DNA from: Luteimonas huabeiensis HB2
Lineage (GTDB): Bacteria > Pseudomonadota > Gammaproteobacteria > Xanthomonadales > Xanthomonadaceae
Direction: 5' to 3'
DNA: 64,000 nt
Assembly (NCBI RefSeq): GCF_000559025.1
Contig: NZ_JAAN01000024.1
Location: 184,397-248,396, forward strand
This document shows, piece after piece, positions 49,758-60,579 of the stretch (position 1 is the first letter of the stretch; each line of letters begins with the position of its first letter). Under the pieces are notes generated by a model. The model ran no database searches. It saw only the letters and a list, made by a program, of their open reading frames with translations, and was not told the origin of the DNA. A program made the translations under genes and the position numbers.

Positions 49758-50033
49758 ATGGCCGACAACAAGACCCGCGACGCCGCCGCAGCCCCCTCGC
49801 CGGTGGCCGACTTCGAGCATTCGCTCGCGCAGCTCGAGGAACTCGTCGAGCGCATGGAGCACGGCGAGATGAGCCTGGAGGCCTCCCTGGCCGCCTACGA
49901 GCGCGGCGTCGGCCTGTACCGGCACTGCCAGCAGGCGCTGGAACAGGCCGAGCAGCGCGTGCGCCTGCTCAGCGATCCCGCCCGCCCCGACGCCGCCGAG
50001 CCCTTCCCGCCCGCCGGCGCCGACGATGCCTGA
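49758..50033 (+). CDS. xseB: Exodeoxyribonuclease VII small subunit
   Basis: This 91-residue subunit shows the signature [20 protein letters not shown] and [20 protein letters not shown], forming the helical hairpin that caps XseA. The Pro-rich tail runs into ispA, whose ATG at 50026 overlaps the xseB stop by 8 nt. xseB-ispA linkage is usual; dxs, often third, is not present here. Confidence 0.95.
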   Translation: MADNKTRDAAAAPSPVADFEHSLAQLEELVERMEHGEMSLEASLAAYERGVGLYRHCQQALEQAEQRVRLLSDPARPDAAEPFPPAGADDA

Positions 50034-50922
50034 GGGTGGCGCCGTCGTCGGGGCGCGCTTCGAGGCGTGGCGACGGCGCAGCGATGCCGCGCTCGCCGAT
50101 GCGCTGGACACCGTGGCGGCCGCCGAGCCGCGCCTGCGCGCGGCGATGCGGCACGCCGCGCTGCTGGGCGGCAAGCGCATGCGGCCGTTGCTGGTCTACG
50201 CCAGCGGCGACCTGTTCGGGCTGGACGAGGTCGCGCTCGATGCCGCGGCGGCCGCGGTGGAGCTGGTGCACGCCTACTCGCTGGTGCACGACGACCTGCC
50301 GGCGATGGACGACGACGCCCTGCGCCGCGGCCAGCCCACCGTGCACGTCGCCTTCGACGAGGCCACCGCGATCCTCTGCGGCGACGCCCTGCAGGCGCTG
50401 GCGTTCGGCCTGCTGGCGGCCGCGCCGCAGCCGGCGCCGGCGCGGGTGGAGATGATCCGGGAACTGGCCACCGCGGCCGGCGCCTGCGGCATGTGCGGCG
50501 GCCAGGCGCTCGATCTGGCCGCGACCGGCGCGGGCGGCATCGACCTTCCCCGGCTCGAGCGCCTGCACGCGCTCAAGACCGGCGCGCTGCTGCGCGCGGC
50601 GGTGCGGCTGGGTGCGCTGGCGGCCGGGGCCGGCGCCGAGGCGCGCGCGCAGCTGGACCGCTACGCCGCCGCGCTCGGGCTCGCCTTCCAGATCCGCGAC
50701 GACCTGCTCGACATCGAGGCCGACAGCGCCACCCTGGGCAAGACCGCCGGCAAGGACATCGCGCAGGACAAGGCCACCTTTCCCGCGCTGCTGGGCGCCG
50801 ACGCCTCGCGCGCGCGGCTGCGCGCGCTGGCCGCCGAGATGGACGCGGCGCTCGCCGGGTTCGGCCCGCGCGCCGCGGCGCTGGGCGCCCTGGGTCGGCT
50901 GGCGATCGACCGCGGGCACTGA
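50026..50922 (+). CDS. ispA: Farnesyl diphosphate synthase
   Basis: This 298-residue trans-prenyltransferase makes FPP, the substrate of UppS. The first Asp-rich motif is [20 protein letters not shown] and the second is [33 protein letters not shown] and [14 protein letters not shown] are conserved. Start ATG 50026 overlaps xseB. Confidence 0.96.
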   Translation: MPEGGAVVGARFEAWRRRSDAALADALDTVAAAEPRLRAAMRHAALLGGKRMRPLLVYASGDLFGLDEVALDAAAAAVELVHAYSLVHDDLPAMDDDALRRGQPTVHVAFDEATAILCGDALQALAFGLLAAAPQPAPARVEMIRELATAAGACGMCGGQALDLAATGAGGIDLPRLERLHALKTGALLRAAVRLGALAAGAGAEARAQLDRYAAALGLAFQIRDDLLDIEADSATLGKTAGKDIAQDKATFPALLGADASRARLRALAAEMDAALAGFGPRAAALGALGRLAIDRGH

Positions 50923-50967
50923 ACCGCCTCCCGAATGGGTGCGGCGGACGGTCGGGCGGCGATCCGC

Positions 50968-52515
50968 TCAGCGGCCGCAGCCTTCGAGGACCAGTTCCTG
51001 GCCCGGCCGGATCGCGTAGCCGGGCGCGCGCACGCCGTTGGCCTGCGCCAACGCGCGCAGGCTGCAGCCGTAGCGCTGCGCGATGCGGCCCAGCGTCTCG
51101 CCACGGCCCACCCGGTGCCGGCGCGCGGGCGCCGGCGCGGGCGTTGCGGGCGCTGCGCTCGTCGCCGTGGCGGGCACCGTCTGCACCGGGCCGGTACGCA
51201 CCACGGCGGTCGCGGGATCGGTGCGCACCAGTTCGTGGGCGAGTTCCGCGCGCGGGCCGCGCAGGCACCAGCGGTTGTACAGGCCCACCATGCGCTGGGT
51301 GGCGTTGAGCCGCGCGCCGGCGGGCAGCAGGTCGTCCGCGCGGTAGCGCGGGTTGAGGTTGCGCAGCACGCGCATGTAGCCGCTGGGCGAACCCTGGCTG
51401 CCCAGGCAGATGGTCAGTTCGTAGATCGAGGCCGGCTTCTGCAGCACCAGCGTCGCCGGCCGCGGGTCCACGCGCGGGAACTCCAGTCCGTAGCGCCGGG
51501 GATGCAGGAACAGCCAGGCCGCGGCGATCACCATCGGCACGTAGTCGCGGGTCTCCGGCGGAAACTGGCTGTAGACCGCCTCGTCCCAGAAATTGCCGCC
51601 GGCGCTGGCGTTGAAGACCCGGCGCGCGCGCCCCTCGCCGCCGTTGTAGCCGGCCAGGGCCAGTTCGATGTTGCGGTTGAGCTCGGCCAGCCGCTCGTTG
51701 AGGTAGGCCGAGCTGGCCTGCGCCGCGGCGTAGGGATCGTAGCGGGTGTCGAAGCCGGTGGCGTCCGGCCCCAGGCCGAAGCGGCGCCCGGTGGCGTACA
51801 TGAACTGCATCGGCCCGGCCGCGCCCGCGCGCGAGGTCGAGTGGACGCGCCCGTTCGATTCCTTGGCCAGGATGCCGAACAGCAGCGCCTCCGGCAGGCC
51901 GGCGCGCTCGAAATGCGGCCACATCAGGTGGCGCATGTACTGGTAGTTCTCGTAGCTGGTCAGCAGCGCCGGCCGCATGTCGGTCAGCCAGCGGCGGATG
52001 CCTTCCTGCACCGCCGGATTGAACTGCACCATGTCGGCGAAGCGCTGGCCGTCGGTGAGCAGCGAGGCCGCGCGCGCGGCCTCGGGCACGTCGGCGCCGA
52101 AGTGGGTGCCCATGCCGTCGGGATCGGGATCGAAGGGGTCGAACGGCTCCGTATCCTCGCCCTCCGGCGGGCTGGCCGAATCGGCGCCGGCCTTCAGCAG
52201 GCGCTTGAAGGTGGTGGCGAACTGCGCGGTCTGGCAGCCGCGCTGGCGGTCGCATTCGACCATGATGTCTTCCATGTCCTCCAGCGCGGCGTCGCCCTCG
52301 GCGGCCGCACCGGGCTCCTCGTTGCGGACCTTGACCATGGCCTCCCGATAGCGCAGTTCCGCCTGCTCCATGCGCTGCTGCAGCGCTTCGACAGCGGCGC
52401 GGTCGCGGCGCGACTGCGCCGAGGCATCGGGGGCGGCGCACAGCAGACTTAGGGCGGCGAGCGCCAGGCCGAACGGCGCGGCGCAGGAACGGGAACGTGG
52501 GGGAAATGAGGTCAT
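50968..52515 (-). CDS. Lytic transglycosylase with LysM domain (MltD-like)
   Basis: This 515-residue envelope enzyme cleaves peptidoglycan glycan strands. It has a signal peptide (PFGLALAALSLLCAAPDASA), a helical and acidic region to about residue 150, and then the SLT domain with catalytic Glu in FGILAKESNGRVHSTSRAGA and AAGPMQFMYATGRRFGL. ALAGYNGGEGRARRVFNAS completes it. A LysM domain lies at the C-terminus (HRVGRGETLGRIAQRYGCSL), with two Cys. The long acidic insert between signal and catalytic domain is unusual for MltD. ATG 52515 gives the signal peptide; the frame opens earlier. Confidence 0.9.
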   Translation of the reverse strand: MTSFPPRSRSCAAPFGLALAALSLLCAAPDASAQSRRDRAAVEALQQRMEQAELRYREAMVKVRNEEPGAAAEGDAALEDMEDIMVECDRQRGCQTAQFATTFKRLLKAGADSASPPEGEDTEPFDPFDPDPDGMGTHFGADVPEAARAASLLTDGQRFADMVQFNPAVQEGIRRWLTDMRPALLTSYENYQYMRHLMWPHFERAGLPEALLFGILAKESNGRVHSTSRAGAAGPMQFMYATGRRFGLGPDATGFDTRYDPYAAAQASSAYLNERLAELNRNIELALAGYNGGEGRARRVFNASAGGNFWDEAVYSQFPPETRDYVPMVIAAAWLFLHPRRYGLEFPRVDPRPATLVLQKPASIYELTICLGSQGSPSGYMRVLRNLNPRYRADDLLPAGARLNATQRMVGLYNRWCLRGPRAELAHELVRTDPATAVVRTGPVQTVPATATSAAPATPAPAPARRHRVGRGETLGRIAQRYGCSLRALAQANGVRAPGYAIRPGQELVLEGCGR

Positions 52516-52652
52516 GCGCGCGGGCCGGACGACGGGAGCGGCAGGGTAGCGGCGGGGTCCGCGCGGAGGCAACCCGGCGACGTGGCCGGCCGCTGTCGCT
52601 CAAAGCCGCGCCGCAGCCTCTAGAATCCCACCATCCGATGCCAGGAGCGCTC

Positions 52653-54161
52653 ATGGACCCGATACTCGTCGGCCGATCGATCACCGCGCAGGGCGACGGC
52701 GCGCCGGTGACGCTGCTGCCGCGCTACGGCAACCGCCATGGCCTGGTCGCCGGCGCCACCGGCACCGGCAAGACCGTCACCCTGATGACCCTGGCCGAAG
52801 GCTTCTCGCGCGCCGGGGTGCCGGTGTTCCTGGCCGACGTGAAGGGCGACGTGGCAGGCCTGGCCGTGGCCGGCAGCGAGGACGCCAAGCTGCGCGAGCG
52901 CGCCGCGCGCATCGGCGTGCCGGACTACCGCCCCGAGGGCAATCCGACCCTCTTCTGGGACCTGTACGGCAAGCTCGGCCACCCGGTGCGCACCACGGTC
53001 AGCGAGATGGGGCCGGTGCTGCTGTCGCGCATCCTCGAGCTCAACGACACCCAGGCCGGGGTGCTCGACGTCGCCTTCAAGCTGGCCGACGACCGCGGCC
53101 TGCTGCTGCTCGATCTCGACGACCTGCGCGCCCTGCTCGGGCTGGTGGCCGAGGAGCGCAAGGCGATTTCGGCGGAGTACGGCCTGGTCAACGCGCAGTC
53201 GGTGGCGGCGATCCAGCGCGCGCTGCTGCGGCTGGCCCAGGACGGCGGCGAAGCCTTCTTCGGCGAGCCCGCGCTGGAGCTCAACGACCTCATGCGCGTG
53301 GATACGCAGGGACGCGGGGTGATCGGCATCCTCGCCGCCGACCAGTTGGTGCTCAAGCCGCGCCTGTACTCGACCTTCCTGCTGTGGCTGCTCTCGGAAC
53401 TGTTCGAGACCCTGCCCGAGGTCGGCGACCTGGACAAGCCGAAACTGGTGTTCGTGTTCGACGAAGCGCACCTGCTGTTCAAGGACGCGCCGGCGGCGCT
53501 GCGGCAGCGCATCGAGCAGGTGGTGCGCATCATCCGCTCCAAGGGCGTGGGCGTGTACTTCTGCTCGCAGTTCCCCGACGACGTGCCCGACGAGATCCTG
53601 GGCCAGCTCGGCAACCGCGTGCAGCACGCGCTGCGCGCGTTCACCCCGCGCGACCAGAAGGCCGTGCGCACCGCCGCGGAGACCTTCGTCGCCAACCCCG
53701 GGCTCGACGTGGCCGCCACGATCTCCACGCTGGGGACCGGCGAGGCGCTGGTTTCCACCCTGCAGGACCCGCCCGGCGGCGGCCGCGGCGTGCCAATGCC
53801 GGTCGAGCGCACGCTGATCGCCCCGCCGCGCTGCCGGATGGGCGCGATCGGCGAGGACGAGCGCCGCCGCGTGCGCGACGGCAGCCCGGTCGGGACGAAG
53901 TACGACACCGCGGTGAACCGCGAGTCCGCCGCCGAGCTGCTGGCGCGGCGGGCGCAGGCGCAGTCCGCGCAGGCCGACGCGCCCGCCGCGAAGCCCGCCG
54001 AGCCCGACGGCGACGGCATCGGCGGCCGCCTCAGGGACTGGCTATTCGGCACCAAGCGCCGCCAGGGCATCCTGGAAGCTTCGAGCAAGCAGGCCGCGCG
54101 CACGATCACCAACCAGATCGTGCGCGGGGTGCTCGGCGGCATCCTCGGCGGCCGGCGCTGA
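52653..54161 (+). CDS. HerA-like ATPase (DUF853 family)
   Basis: This 502-residue P-loop ATPase of the HerA/FtsK superfamily has Walker A in [12 protein letters not shown] near residue 35. [18 protein letters not shown] follows, the Walker B region is [12 protein letters not shown], and the arginine/sensor region contains [20 protein letters not shown]. The C-terminal tail is basic and Gly-rich ([12 protein letters not shown]). ATG 52653 has AGGAG five bases upstream; ATG 52638 is in frame but poorer. A TAGAAT box (52621-52626) precedes it. These proteins are widespread; the precise role in DNA handling or secretion is unknown. Confidence 0.9.
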   Translation: MDPILVGRSITAQGDGAPVTLLPRYGNRHGLVAGATGTGKTVTLMTLAEGFSRAGVPVFLADVKGDVAGLAVAGSEDAKLRERAARIGVPDYRPEGNPTLFWDLYGKLGHPVRTTVSEMGPVLLSRILELNDTQAGVLDVAFKLADDRGLLLLDLDDLRALLGLVAEERKAISAEYGLVNAQSVAAIQRALLRLAQDGGEAFFGEPALELNDLMRVDTQGRGVIGILAADQLVLKPRLYSTFLLWLLSELFETLPEVGDLDKPKLVFVFDEAHLLFKDAPAALRQRIEQVVRIIRSKGVGVYFCSQFPDDVPDEILGQLGNRVQHALRAFTPRDQKAVRTAAETFVANPGLDVAATISTLGTGEALVSTLQDPPGGGRGVPMPVERTLIAPPRCRMGAIGEDERRRVRDGSPVGTKYDTAVNRESAAELLARRAQAQSAQADAPAAKPAEPDGDGIGGRLRDWLFGTKRRQGILEASSKQAARTITNQIVRGVLGGILGGRR

Positions 54162-54178
54162 GGCGCGGAGGAGCGTCC

Positions 54179-54679
54179 ATGATCCCGCGACGTCCGAACG
54201 GTCTGGCCCTCCTGCTCGCACTGTCCGCGCTCGGTCAGGCCGGCTGCGATCGCGAGGTCGCGACCGAGACGGCAGCCGCCGATGCCCCGCCCGTCTCGGC
54301 AGCCGACCGCGCTGCCGCCGATGCGCAAGCCGAAGTCGGGATCGAGGCCGCGGCTACTGCGATCGCGCAAGTCAGCGGCACCTTCGCCGGCACCCTGCCC
54401 TGCGCGGACTGCGCCGGCATCGAGACCACGCTGCGGCTGCACGCCGACGGCGGCTACGACCTGATCGAGCGCCGCGCCGGCGAAGCCGAGGCCGATACGC
54501 ACCACGGCGTCTGGTTCGTCAGCGACGACGGCCGCGCGATCCTGATCGCCAGCGACGCCGATGCCGGCGACCACCACATCTTCGAATGGCAGGGCGACGA
54601 CGCGCTGCGGCTGCTGGCGCCCGCGGCCGACCGCGCGGGCGCCGGCGAATCCGCCCACCTGCTGCGCAGGACCGAGTGA
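54179..54679 (+). CDS. NlpE-like copper resistance/surface-sensing lipoprotein
   Basis: This 166-residue lipoprotein has a signal with lipobox ALGQAGC (Cys near residue 23). An Ala-rich spacer and one NlpE N-terminal domain follow, with the diagnostic [20 protein letters not shown] (CxxC). NlpE in enterobacteria triggers Cpx upon adhesion or copper stress; whether that applies here is unknown. GGAGGAG upstream is a strong ribosome site. Its stop overlaps the greB start (TGATG). Confidence 0.85.
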   Translation: MIPRRPNGLALLLALSALGQAGCDREVATETAAADAPPVSAADRAAADAQAEVGIEAAATAIAQVSGTFAGTLPCADCAGIETTLRLHADGGYDLIERRAGEAEADTHHGVWFVSDDGRAILIASDADAGDHHIFEWQGDDALRLLAPAADRAGAGESAHLLRRTE

Positions 54680-55191
54680 TGGCGCGCTGGCGACCGCCCG
54701 CGGAGTCCGGCACCGCGCTGATCACGCGCGAAGGCCACGACCGGCTCAAGCGCGAGCTGGACGAGCTGTGGCGCGTGCGGCGCCCGGAGGTGGTGCGCGC
54801 GCTGGCCGCGGCCGCGGCCGAGGGCGACCGCTCCGAGAACGCGGAGTACACCTACCGCAAGAAGCAGCTGGGCGAGATCGACCGCCGCGTGCGCTACCTG
54901 AGCAAGCGGCTGGAGCGGCTGAGGGTGGTGGACGAGGCCCCGGCCGACCCGCAGGCGGTGTTCTTCGGCGCGTGGGTCGAGCTGGAACGGATCGACAACG
55001 GCGAGCGCGACCGCTACCGCATCGTCGGCCCGGACGAGACCGATGCGCGCGAGGGCCTGATCAGCATCGATTCGCCGCTGGCGCGCGCGCTGCTGCGCAA
55101 GCGCATCGACGACGAGGTGGAGGCGATGCTGCCGGCCGGGCCGGCCACCTACCTCGTCGTCGACGTGCGCTACGCGGCGCCTGCGGACTGA
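54679..55191 (+). CDS. greB: Transcription elongation factor GreB
   Basis: This 170-residue factor rescues backtracked RNA polymerase. The N-terminal coiled coil carries the acidic tip in [20 protein letters not shown], followed by [15 protein letters not shown]. The C-terminal FKBP-like domain includes [11 protein letters not shown] and [20 protein letters not shown]. GreB is chosen over GreA because of the basic patch after ENAEY and the RYLSKRLE stretch. It overlaps the NlpE-like gene by one base. Confidence 0.94.
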   Translation: MARWRPPAESGTALITREGHDRLKRELDELWRVRRPEVVRALAAAAAEGDRSENAEYTYRKKQLGEIDRRVRYLSKRLERLRVVDEAPADPQAVFFGAWVELERIDNGERDRYRIVGPDETDAREGLISIDSPLARALLRKRIDDEVEAMLPAGPATYLVVDVRYAAPAD

Positions 55192-55211
55192 CCGCCGCCG
55201 GCCGCCGCGCG

Positions 55212-55739
55212 TCAGCGCAGCGCGGCGATCACCGCCTCGGAGAACGCCGGGATGTCGTCCGGCTTGCGGCTGGTGATGAGGTGGCCGTCGGTGACCACCT
55301 CGGCGTCCTTCCAGCGCGCGCCGGCATTCTCCAGGTCGGTGCGGATGGACGCGTACGAGGTCAGCTCTCGGCCCTTGGCCGCGCCGGATTCCGCCAGCAG
55401 CCACGGCCCGTGGCAGATCGCCGCCAGCGGCTTGCCGGCCCGGTCGAAGGCCTTCACGAACGCCACCGCCGCGGGCTCGGCGCGCAGCGTGTCGGGATTG
55501 ATCACGCCGCCGGGCAGCACCAGGGCATCGTAGTCCTCGGGATTGGCCTGGTCGAGCACGACATCGACGGGCACGGTATCGCCCCAGTCCTTCTCCTTCC
55601 AGCCGCGGATCTCGCCGGCCTTCGGCGACACCACGTCCACCTGGAAGCCGGCCTCCTTCAGCCGCTTGCGCGGTTCCAGCAGTTCGGACTGCTCGTAGCC
55701 ATCGGTCGCCAGGATCGCGACCCGCTTGCCTTTCGTCAT
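55212..55739 (-). CDS. DJ-1/PfpI family protein (protease/deglycase-like)
   Basis: This 175-residue protein reads RVAILATDGYEQSELLEPRK at the start, with the nucleophile Cys in AAICHGPWLLAESG and the Glu of the site in EQSEL. The family has reported protease, glyoxalase III or deglycase activity. It is a single minus-strand gene between greB and rimO. Confidence 0.92.
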   Translation of the reverse strand: MTKGKRVAILATDGYEQSELLEPRKRLKEAGFQVDVVSPKAGEIRGWKEKDWGDTVPVDVVLDQANPEDYDALVLPGGVINPDTLRAEPAAVAFVKAFDRAGKPLAAICHGPWLLAESGAAKGRELTSYASIRTDLENAGARWKDAEVVTDGHLITSRKPDDIPAFSEAVIAALR

Positions 55740-55803
55740 GATGGGCGCTCCAACGTTCGGGGGAGCGCGCAGCCTCGCGCAGGCCGGGTCGCCCCGCCGT
55801 GAA

Positions 55804-57189
55804 TCACCCGGCGTCGACGACCGGCAGCCCCAAGGCCCCGACCTCGCCGTAGAGGTCGTGCTCGTCGCTGCCGAGGATGCGCACGTCGGCGAAGTCGCCC
55901 GGGCGCAGGCCGGCCGCGGCGCCGTCCTGGATCTGCACCAGGCCGTCGATCTCCGGCGCGTCGGCCCGCGAGCGCGCCAGGGCCAGCTCGCCGTCGATCG
56001 CGTCCACCAGGCAGCGCTGCACGCTGCCCACCTTCGCTTCCAGCCGCGCCGCCGAGATCGCCGCCTGCCGCTCCATGAAGCGCGCCAGCCGCTCCTGCTT
56101 GACCGCCTCGTCCACCGGATCGGGCAGCGCGTTGGCCGCCGCGCCGTCCACCGGGGAGTAGGCGAAGGCGCCGACGCGGTCGAGCTGGGCTTCGTCGAGG
56201 AAGTCCAGCAGCGCCTCGAACTCGGCCTCGGTCTCGCCCGGGAAGCCGACGATGAAGGTCGACCGGATCGTGAGTTCCGGGCAGATCGCGCGCCAGCGCT
56301 GGATGCGCTCGAGGGTGCGATCGACCGCGCCGGGGCGCTTCATCAGCTTGAGGATGCGCGGGCTGGCGTGCTGGAACGGGATGTCCAGGTACGGCAGCAA
56401 CCGGCCCTCGGCCATCAGCGGGATCGCCTCGTCCACGTGCGGATACGGGTACACGTAGTGCAGCCGCGTCCACACCCCCAGTTCGGACAGTCCCTCGCAC
56501 AGCGCCTTCATCCGCGTCGGGTAGGCGCGGCCGCGCCACTCGCGCTCGGCATAGCGCAGGTCCACGCCGTAGGCCGAGGTGTCCTGGGAGATCACCAGCA
56601 GCTCGCGCACCCCGCCGCGCACCAGCCGCTCGGCCTCGCGCAGCACCTCGTCGACCGGGCGCGAGACCAGGTCGCCGCGCATGGACGGGATGATGCAGAA
56701 GCTGCAACGGTGGTTGCAGCCCTCGGAGATCTTCAGGTAGGCGTAGTGCTTCGGGGTCAGCTTGACGCCGATGTCGTCGGCCGCCGCGCGGCGCGGCACC
56801 AGGTCCACGAAGGGATCGTGCCGGGTCGGCGCGGCGGCATGCACCGCCGACATCACGCTGGCGTAGTCCTGCGGGCCGCTGATCGACAGCACCTCCGGGT
56901 GCGCCTCGCGGATCAGCGCCTCGCGCTTGCCCAGGCAGCCGGTGACGATCACCCGGCCGTTCTCGGCCAGCGCCTCGCCGATGGCCTCGAGCGATTCGTC
57001 GACCGCGGCGTCGATGAAGCCGCAGGTGTTGACCACCACCACGTCGGCATCGTCGTAGCTGGGCACGATGTCGTAGCCCTCGACCCTGAGCTGGCTCAGG
57101 ATGCGCTCGGAATCGACCAGCGCCTTGGGGCAGCCGAGGCTGACGAATCCGACCCGGGGGCCGGCGGGCCGGGGAGAGGTGGCGGGCAT
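55804..57189 (-). CDS. rimO: Ribosomal protein S12 methylthiotransferase
   Basis: This 461-residue radical-SAM enzyme adds a methylthio group to an Asp of S12. The N-terminal UPF0004 domain has [20 protein letters not shown] with [16 protein letters not shown] and [10 protein letters not shown], giving three cluster Cys. The radical-SAM CxxxCxxC is in [21 protein letters not shown]-terminal TRAM domain follows. A TACAAT box lies at 57225-57220 on this strand, 31 nt before the start. Confidence 0.96.
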   Translation of the reverse strand: MPATSPRPAGPRVGFVSLGCPKALVDSERILSQLRVEGYDIVPSYDDADVVVVNTCGFIDAAVDESLEAIGEALAENGRVIVTGCLGKREALIREAHPEVLSISGPQDYASVMSAVHAAAPTRHDPFVDLVPRRAAADDIGVKLTPKHYAYLKISEGCNHRCSFCIIPSMRGDLVSRPVDEVLREAERLVRGGVRELLVISQDTSAYGVDLRYAEREWRGRAYPTRMKALCEGLSELGVWTRLHYVYPYPHVDEAIPLMAEGRLLPYLDIPFQHASPRILKLMKRPGAVDRTLERIQRWRAICPELTIRSTFIVGFPGETEAEFEALLDFLDEAQLDRVGAFAYSPVDGAAANALPDPVDEAVKQERLARFMERQAAISAARLEAKVGSVQRCLVDAIDGELALARSRADAPEIDGLVQIQDGAAAGLRPGDFADVRILGSDEHDLYGEVGALGLPVVDAG

Positions 57190-57305
57190 GCGTACGGGGG
57201 GTGTGCGGCGCGGCCGGCCATTGTACCGGGCCCCCGCGCGGGGTGCCGCGGAGGGCGGCGCGTGGCAGGATGGCCCCGGACACGCACCCGACCAGGAGAC
57301 TCCGC

Positions 57306-57977
57306 ATGGGCCGAGACATCGCCATTCCGAGCCCCCACGGCACGATCGAAGGCTGGCGCGCCGACCCGCCGGACGCGCCGCCGCGCGCCGGACTGGTCGT
57401 GGTGCAGGAGATCTTCGGCGTCAATCCGCACATGCGCAGCGTGGTCGAGCGCTACGCGGCCGAGGGCTTCAGCGCGATCGCACCGGCGATGTTCGACCCG
57501 ATCGAGCGCCACGTCGAACTCGACTACGGCGAGGCCGGCTTCGCCCGCGGCCGCGAGCTCGCCGCCGCGCTCGGCTTCGACCGTGCGGTGGACGTGGTCG
57601 CGGCCGCGGCCCGGGTACTGCAGGAGGACGGGCTGAAGGTCGGCGTGGTCGGCTTCTGCTGGGGCGGCAGCGTCGCCTACCTGGCCGCGACCCGGCTCGG
57701 CCTGCCGGCGGTCAGCTACTACGGCGCACGGACGGTGCCGTTCCTGGACGAGCCGTTGCGCGCGCCGATGCTGTTCCATTTCGGCGCGCTCGACGCCAGC
57801 ATCCCGGAGGCCGACATCCAGCGCCACCGCGAGCGCCAGCCCGGGGCCGAACTGTACGTCTACGCCGATGCCGGCCATGCCTTCAACCGCGACGTCGACC
57901 CGCGCCACTACGCGCCCGCCGCCGCCGCGCTGGCGCACCAGCGCACGCTGGCCTTCCTGCAGCGCGCGCTGGCCTGA
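57306..57977 (+). CDS. Dienelactone hydrolase family protein
   Basis: This 223-residue alpha/beta hydrolase has the Cys nucleophile in [17 protein letters not shown], the acidic residue in FGALDASIP, and His in [27 protein letters not shown] is the conserved N-terminal block. Substrates are carboxymethylenebutenolide-like lactones, but most chromosomal homologues are uncharacterised. AGGAG precedes the ATG by 7 nt; it is followed by a HIT gene 12 nt downstream. Confidence 0.92.
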   Translation: MGRDIAIPSPHGTIEGWRADPPDAPPRAGLVVVQEIFGVNPHMRSVVERYAAEGFSAIAPAMFDPIERHVELDYGEAGFARGRELAAALGFDRAVDVVAAAARVLQEDGLKVGVVGFCWGGSVAYLAATRLGLPAVSYYGARTVPFLDEPLRAPMLFHFGALDASIPEADIQRHRERQPGAELYVYADAGHAFNRDVDPRHYAPAAAALAHQRTLAFLQRALA

Positions 57978-57989
57978 CGGAGCCTCGCG

Positions 57990-58409
57990 ATGACCGAACC
58001 CTACGCCCTGCATCCGCAACTGGCCGCCGACAGCCACCCGCTGGCCGCGCTGGCCCTGTGCGAGCTGCGCCTGATGGACGACGCCAACTACCCCTGGCTG
58101 GTGCTGGTGCCGCGGGTCGCCGGCGCGCGCGAACTGATCGATCTCGACCGCGACCAGCGCCTGCGGCTCACCGACGAGATCGACTTCGCCGCGCGCCTGC
58201 TGCGCGCGGCGGTCTCGCCAGACAAGCTCAACGTCGCCGCGCTGGGCAACCTGGTGCCGCAGTTGCACGTGCACGTGATCGGCCGCTTCGTCGGCGACCC
58301 GGCCTGGCCGGCCCCGGTCTGGGGCCGGGTGGCGGCGCGACCCTACGCGCCGGAGGCGCTGGTGGCGCGCGTGCGCGCGCTGCAGGCGGCGATGCCCGGC
58401 GGCGCCTGA
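57990..58409 (+). CDS. HIT family protein
   Basis: This 139-residue protein has the histidine triad in LVPQLHVHVIGRF. LRLMDDANYPWLVLVPRV at the start is typical of the bacterial group next to dienelactone hydrolases. The family hydrolyses nucleotidyl phosphoramidates or dinucleotides. It is likely co-transcribed with the hydrolase upstream. Confidence 0.9.
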   Translation: MTEPYALHPQLAADSHPLAALALCELRLMDDANYPWLVLVPRVAGARELIDLDRDQRLRLTDEIDFAARLLRAAVSPDKLNVAALGNLVPQLHVHVIGRFVGDPAWPAPVWGRVAARPYAPEALVARVRALQAAMPGGA

Positions 58410-58422
58410 ACCCGGGCGGCCC

Positions 58423-58992
58423 TCACGTCTTGGGCAGGGTCACCCCGGTCTGGCCCTGGTACTTGCCGCCGCGGTCGCGGTAGGACGTCTCGCAGACCTC
58501 GTCGGACTGGAAGAACAGCATCTGCGCCACGCCCTCGTTGGCGTAGATGCGCGCCGGCAGCGGCGTGGTGTTGGAAAACTCCAGGGTCACGTGGCCCTCC
58601 CACTCGGGTTCGAGCGGGGTCACGTTGACGATGATCCCGCAGCGCGCGTAGGTGCTCTTGCCCAGGCACACCACCAGCACGTCGCGCGGGATTCGGAAAT
58701 ACTCCACCGTGCGCGCCAGCGCGAACGAGTTCGGCGGGATGATGCACACGTCCGCCTCGACGTCGACGAAGCTGCCCGGGTCGAAGTGCTTGGGATCAAC
58801 GATGGTGGAGTTGATGTTGGTGAAGACCTTGAACTCGCGCGAGCAGCGCACGTCATAGCCGTAGCTGGAGGTGCCGTAGCTGACGATCCGCTGGCCGCCC
58901 GCATCCTGCTTGACCTGGCCCGGCTCGAACGGCTCGATCATGCCGTGCTGCTCGGCCATGCGCCGGATCCAGCGGTCGCTCTTGATGCTCAT
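58423..58992 (-). CDS. dcd: dCTP deaminase
   Basis: This 189-residue trimeric enzyme makes dUTP for dTMP synthesis. It shows [37 protein letters not shown], and [20 protein letters not shown], with catalytic Glu in [22 protein letters not shown] 58992 matches the family start. A TACAAT box (59038-59033) lies 40 nt upstream. Confidence 0.97.
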   Translation of the reverse strand: MSIKSDRWIRRMAEQHGMIEPFEPGQVKQDAGGQRIVSYGTSSYGYDVRCSREFKVFTNINSTIVDPKHFDPGSFVDVEADVCIIPPNSFALARTVEYFRIPRDVLVVCLGKSTYARCGIIVNVTPLEPEWEGHVTLEFSNTTPLPARIYANEGVAQMLFFQSDEVCETSYRDRGGKYQGQTGVTLPKT

Positions 58993-59065
58993 CGCGGGGC
59001 TCGTCCTTCGGGGGGCGGAAACGGGAGCGGGCATTGTAGGGCCGCGACCGCGCCCCAGCGACCGG

Positions 59066-59926
59066 CTAAAGCAACGAGGCGGAAATCGGCATCGCCGCGC
59101 GCGGGCGCTTGGCCAGTTCCTCGACCAGCCGCGCGGCCACCGCACGGTAGGCCTGCGCGGCCGCGGATTCCGGCGCGGCGGCGACCACCGGCACGCCGGC
59201 ATCGCCCTGTTCGCGGATCCCGCGCTCCAGCGGCAGCGAGCCCAGCAGCGGCACCCCGTACTGGGCGGCCATGCGCTCGCCGCCGCCTTCGCCGAACAGG
59301 TGCTCGACGTGGCCGCAGTGCGTGCACACGTGCTGGGCCATGTTCTCCACCAGCCCCAGCACGGCGATCTCCACCTTCTCGAACATCCGCAGGGCCTTGC
59401 GCGCGTCCAGGGTCGCCACCTCCTGCGGGGTGGTCACCACCACCGCGCCGGCCACCGGAATCTTCTGCGCCAGCGTCAACTGGATGTCGCCGGTGCCCGG
59501 CGGCAGATCCACCAGCAGGTAGTCCAGGCCGTCCTCGCCGCCCCAGCGGGTGTCGTTGAGCAGCTGCTGCAGCGCCGAGGTCGCCATCGGGCCGCGCCAG
59601 ATCATCGGCGTATCGGCGTCCACCAGCAGGCCGATCGACATCGCCTCGATCCCATGCGCGCGCATCGGCTCGATCGACTTGCCGTCCGGGCTGTCGGGGC
59701 GGCCGGACAGGCCCAACATGGTCGGGATGCTGGGACCGTACACGTCGGCGTCCAGCACGCCCACCCGCGCACCGTCCGCGGCCAGCGCCAGCGCCAGGTT
59801 CACCGCGGTGGTCGACTTGCCGACCCCGCCCTTGCCCGAGCCGATGGCGATCAGGTTGCGCACGCGCGGCAGCGGGCCCAGCTGGCCCTGCACCGCGCGC
59901 GCGGGCACCGGGGAACCGTGTCGCAT
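59066..59926 (-). CDS. apbC: Mrp/ApbC family Fe-S cluster carrier ATPase
   Basis: This 286-residue ParA-like NTPase has the deviant Walker A in [50 protein letters not shown], and the metal-binding pair CTHCGH. The N-terminal MIP18/DUF59 domain of full-length Mrp is absent; only about 25 residues precede the Walker motif. A GACAAT box is at 59961-59956 on this strand. It inserts or transfers Fe-S clusters in other bacteria. Confidence 0.93.
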   Translation of the reverse strand: MRHGSPVPARAVQGQLGPLPRVRNLIAIGSGKGGVGKSTTAVNLALALAADGARVGVLDADVYGPSIPTMLGLSGRPDSPDGKSIEPMRAHGIEAMSIGLLVDADTPMIWRGPMATSALQQLLNDTRWGGEDGLDYLLVDLPPGTGDIQLTLAQKIPVAGAVVVTTPQEVATLDARKALRMFEKVEIAVLGLVENMAQHVCTHCGHVEHLFGEGGGERMAAQYGVPLLGSLPLERGIREQGDAGVPVVAAAPESAAAQAYRAVAARLVEELAKRPRAAMPISASLL

Positions 59927-60082
59927 CTTGCCGTCCCGTTTATTGCAGGATGGGCATTGTCCCCCATCCGGCGCGCCGGGTCTAAGCGCCCTCCGCCCCC
60001 TATGGACGCCACCGCGCGCGCCGTCTAGGCTGCCGCGGAACGGACGTCCGATCCGTCGACCACAACTTGGGAGGGTAGTGCG

Positions 60083-60511
60083 ATGTTCACCAGGACATGT
60101 TTGCTGCTACTGGCGCTCGCGCCGTTCGCCGCCGCGGCCCAGTCCGATCCCACCGGCCGCTGGAAGACCATCGACGACGAGACCGGCCGGGCCAAGTCGA
60201 TCGTGGAGATCCGCCGCCTCGACGATGGCTCGCTGTCGGGCCGCGTGGTCGAGATCCTGCAGTCCGACCGCGGTCCCAACCCCACCTGCGAGCGCTGCAG
60301 CGGCGCCAACAAGGACAAGCCCATCCAGGGCATGACCATCCTCTGGGGGCTGCGCCCGGACGGCGAGAACGCCTGGTCCGGCGGCACCATCCTCGACCCC
60401 GCCAAGGGCCGCACCTACCGGTCCAAGGCGCAGCTGATCGCGCCCGACCGCCTCGGCGTCTCCGGCTGCGTGGCGTTCATCTGCCGCGAGCAGGTCTGGC
60501 AGCGCGAGTAA
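60083..60511 (+). CDS. DUF2147 family periplasmic protein
   Basis: This 142-residue protein has a signal peptide (TCLLLLALAPFAAAAQ). Its lipocalin-like core begins PTGRWKTIDDETGRAKSIVE, with SGRVVEILQS, a CERC pair, and the end GVSGCVAFICREQVWQRE. The family is widespread and secreted; the function is unknown. It is preceded by GGAGGG and a TAGGCT box at 60026-60031, with a CGGACGTCCG palindrome near the expected start of transcription. Confidence 0.88.
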   Translation: MFTRTCLLLLALAPFAAAAQSDPTGRWKTIDDETGRAKSIVEIRRLDDGSLSGRVVEILQSDRGPNPTCERCSGANKDKPIQGMTILWGLRPDGENAWSGGTILDPAKGRTYRSKAQLIAPDRLGVSGCVAFICREQVWQRE

Positions 60512-60579
60512 CCGCGCCGCGCGGCGCGGCGGTCCGGGAGCGCGTGCGATAATCGGCGGCCGTCCTTACCGCGCCCGCC

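Noticed and set aside
59066..59926. apbC as a truncated pseudogene because the N-terminal MIP18 domain is missing
   Set aside because: The ATPase domain is complete and Mrp proteins without that domain are common; it has its own promoter-like box and a normal start.
60513..60535. GC palindrome after the DUF2147 gene as a terminator
   Set aside because: The stem is strong but there is no T run, and such palindromes are common at this base composition.
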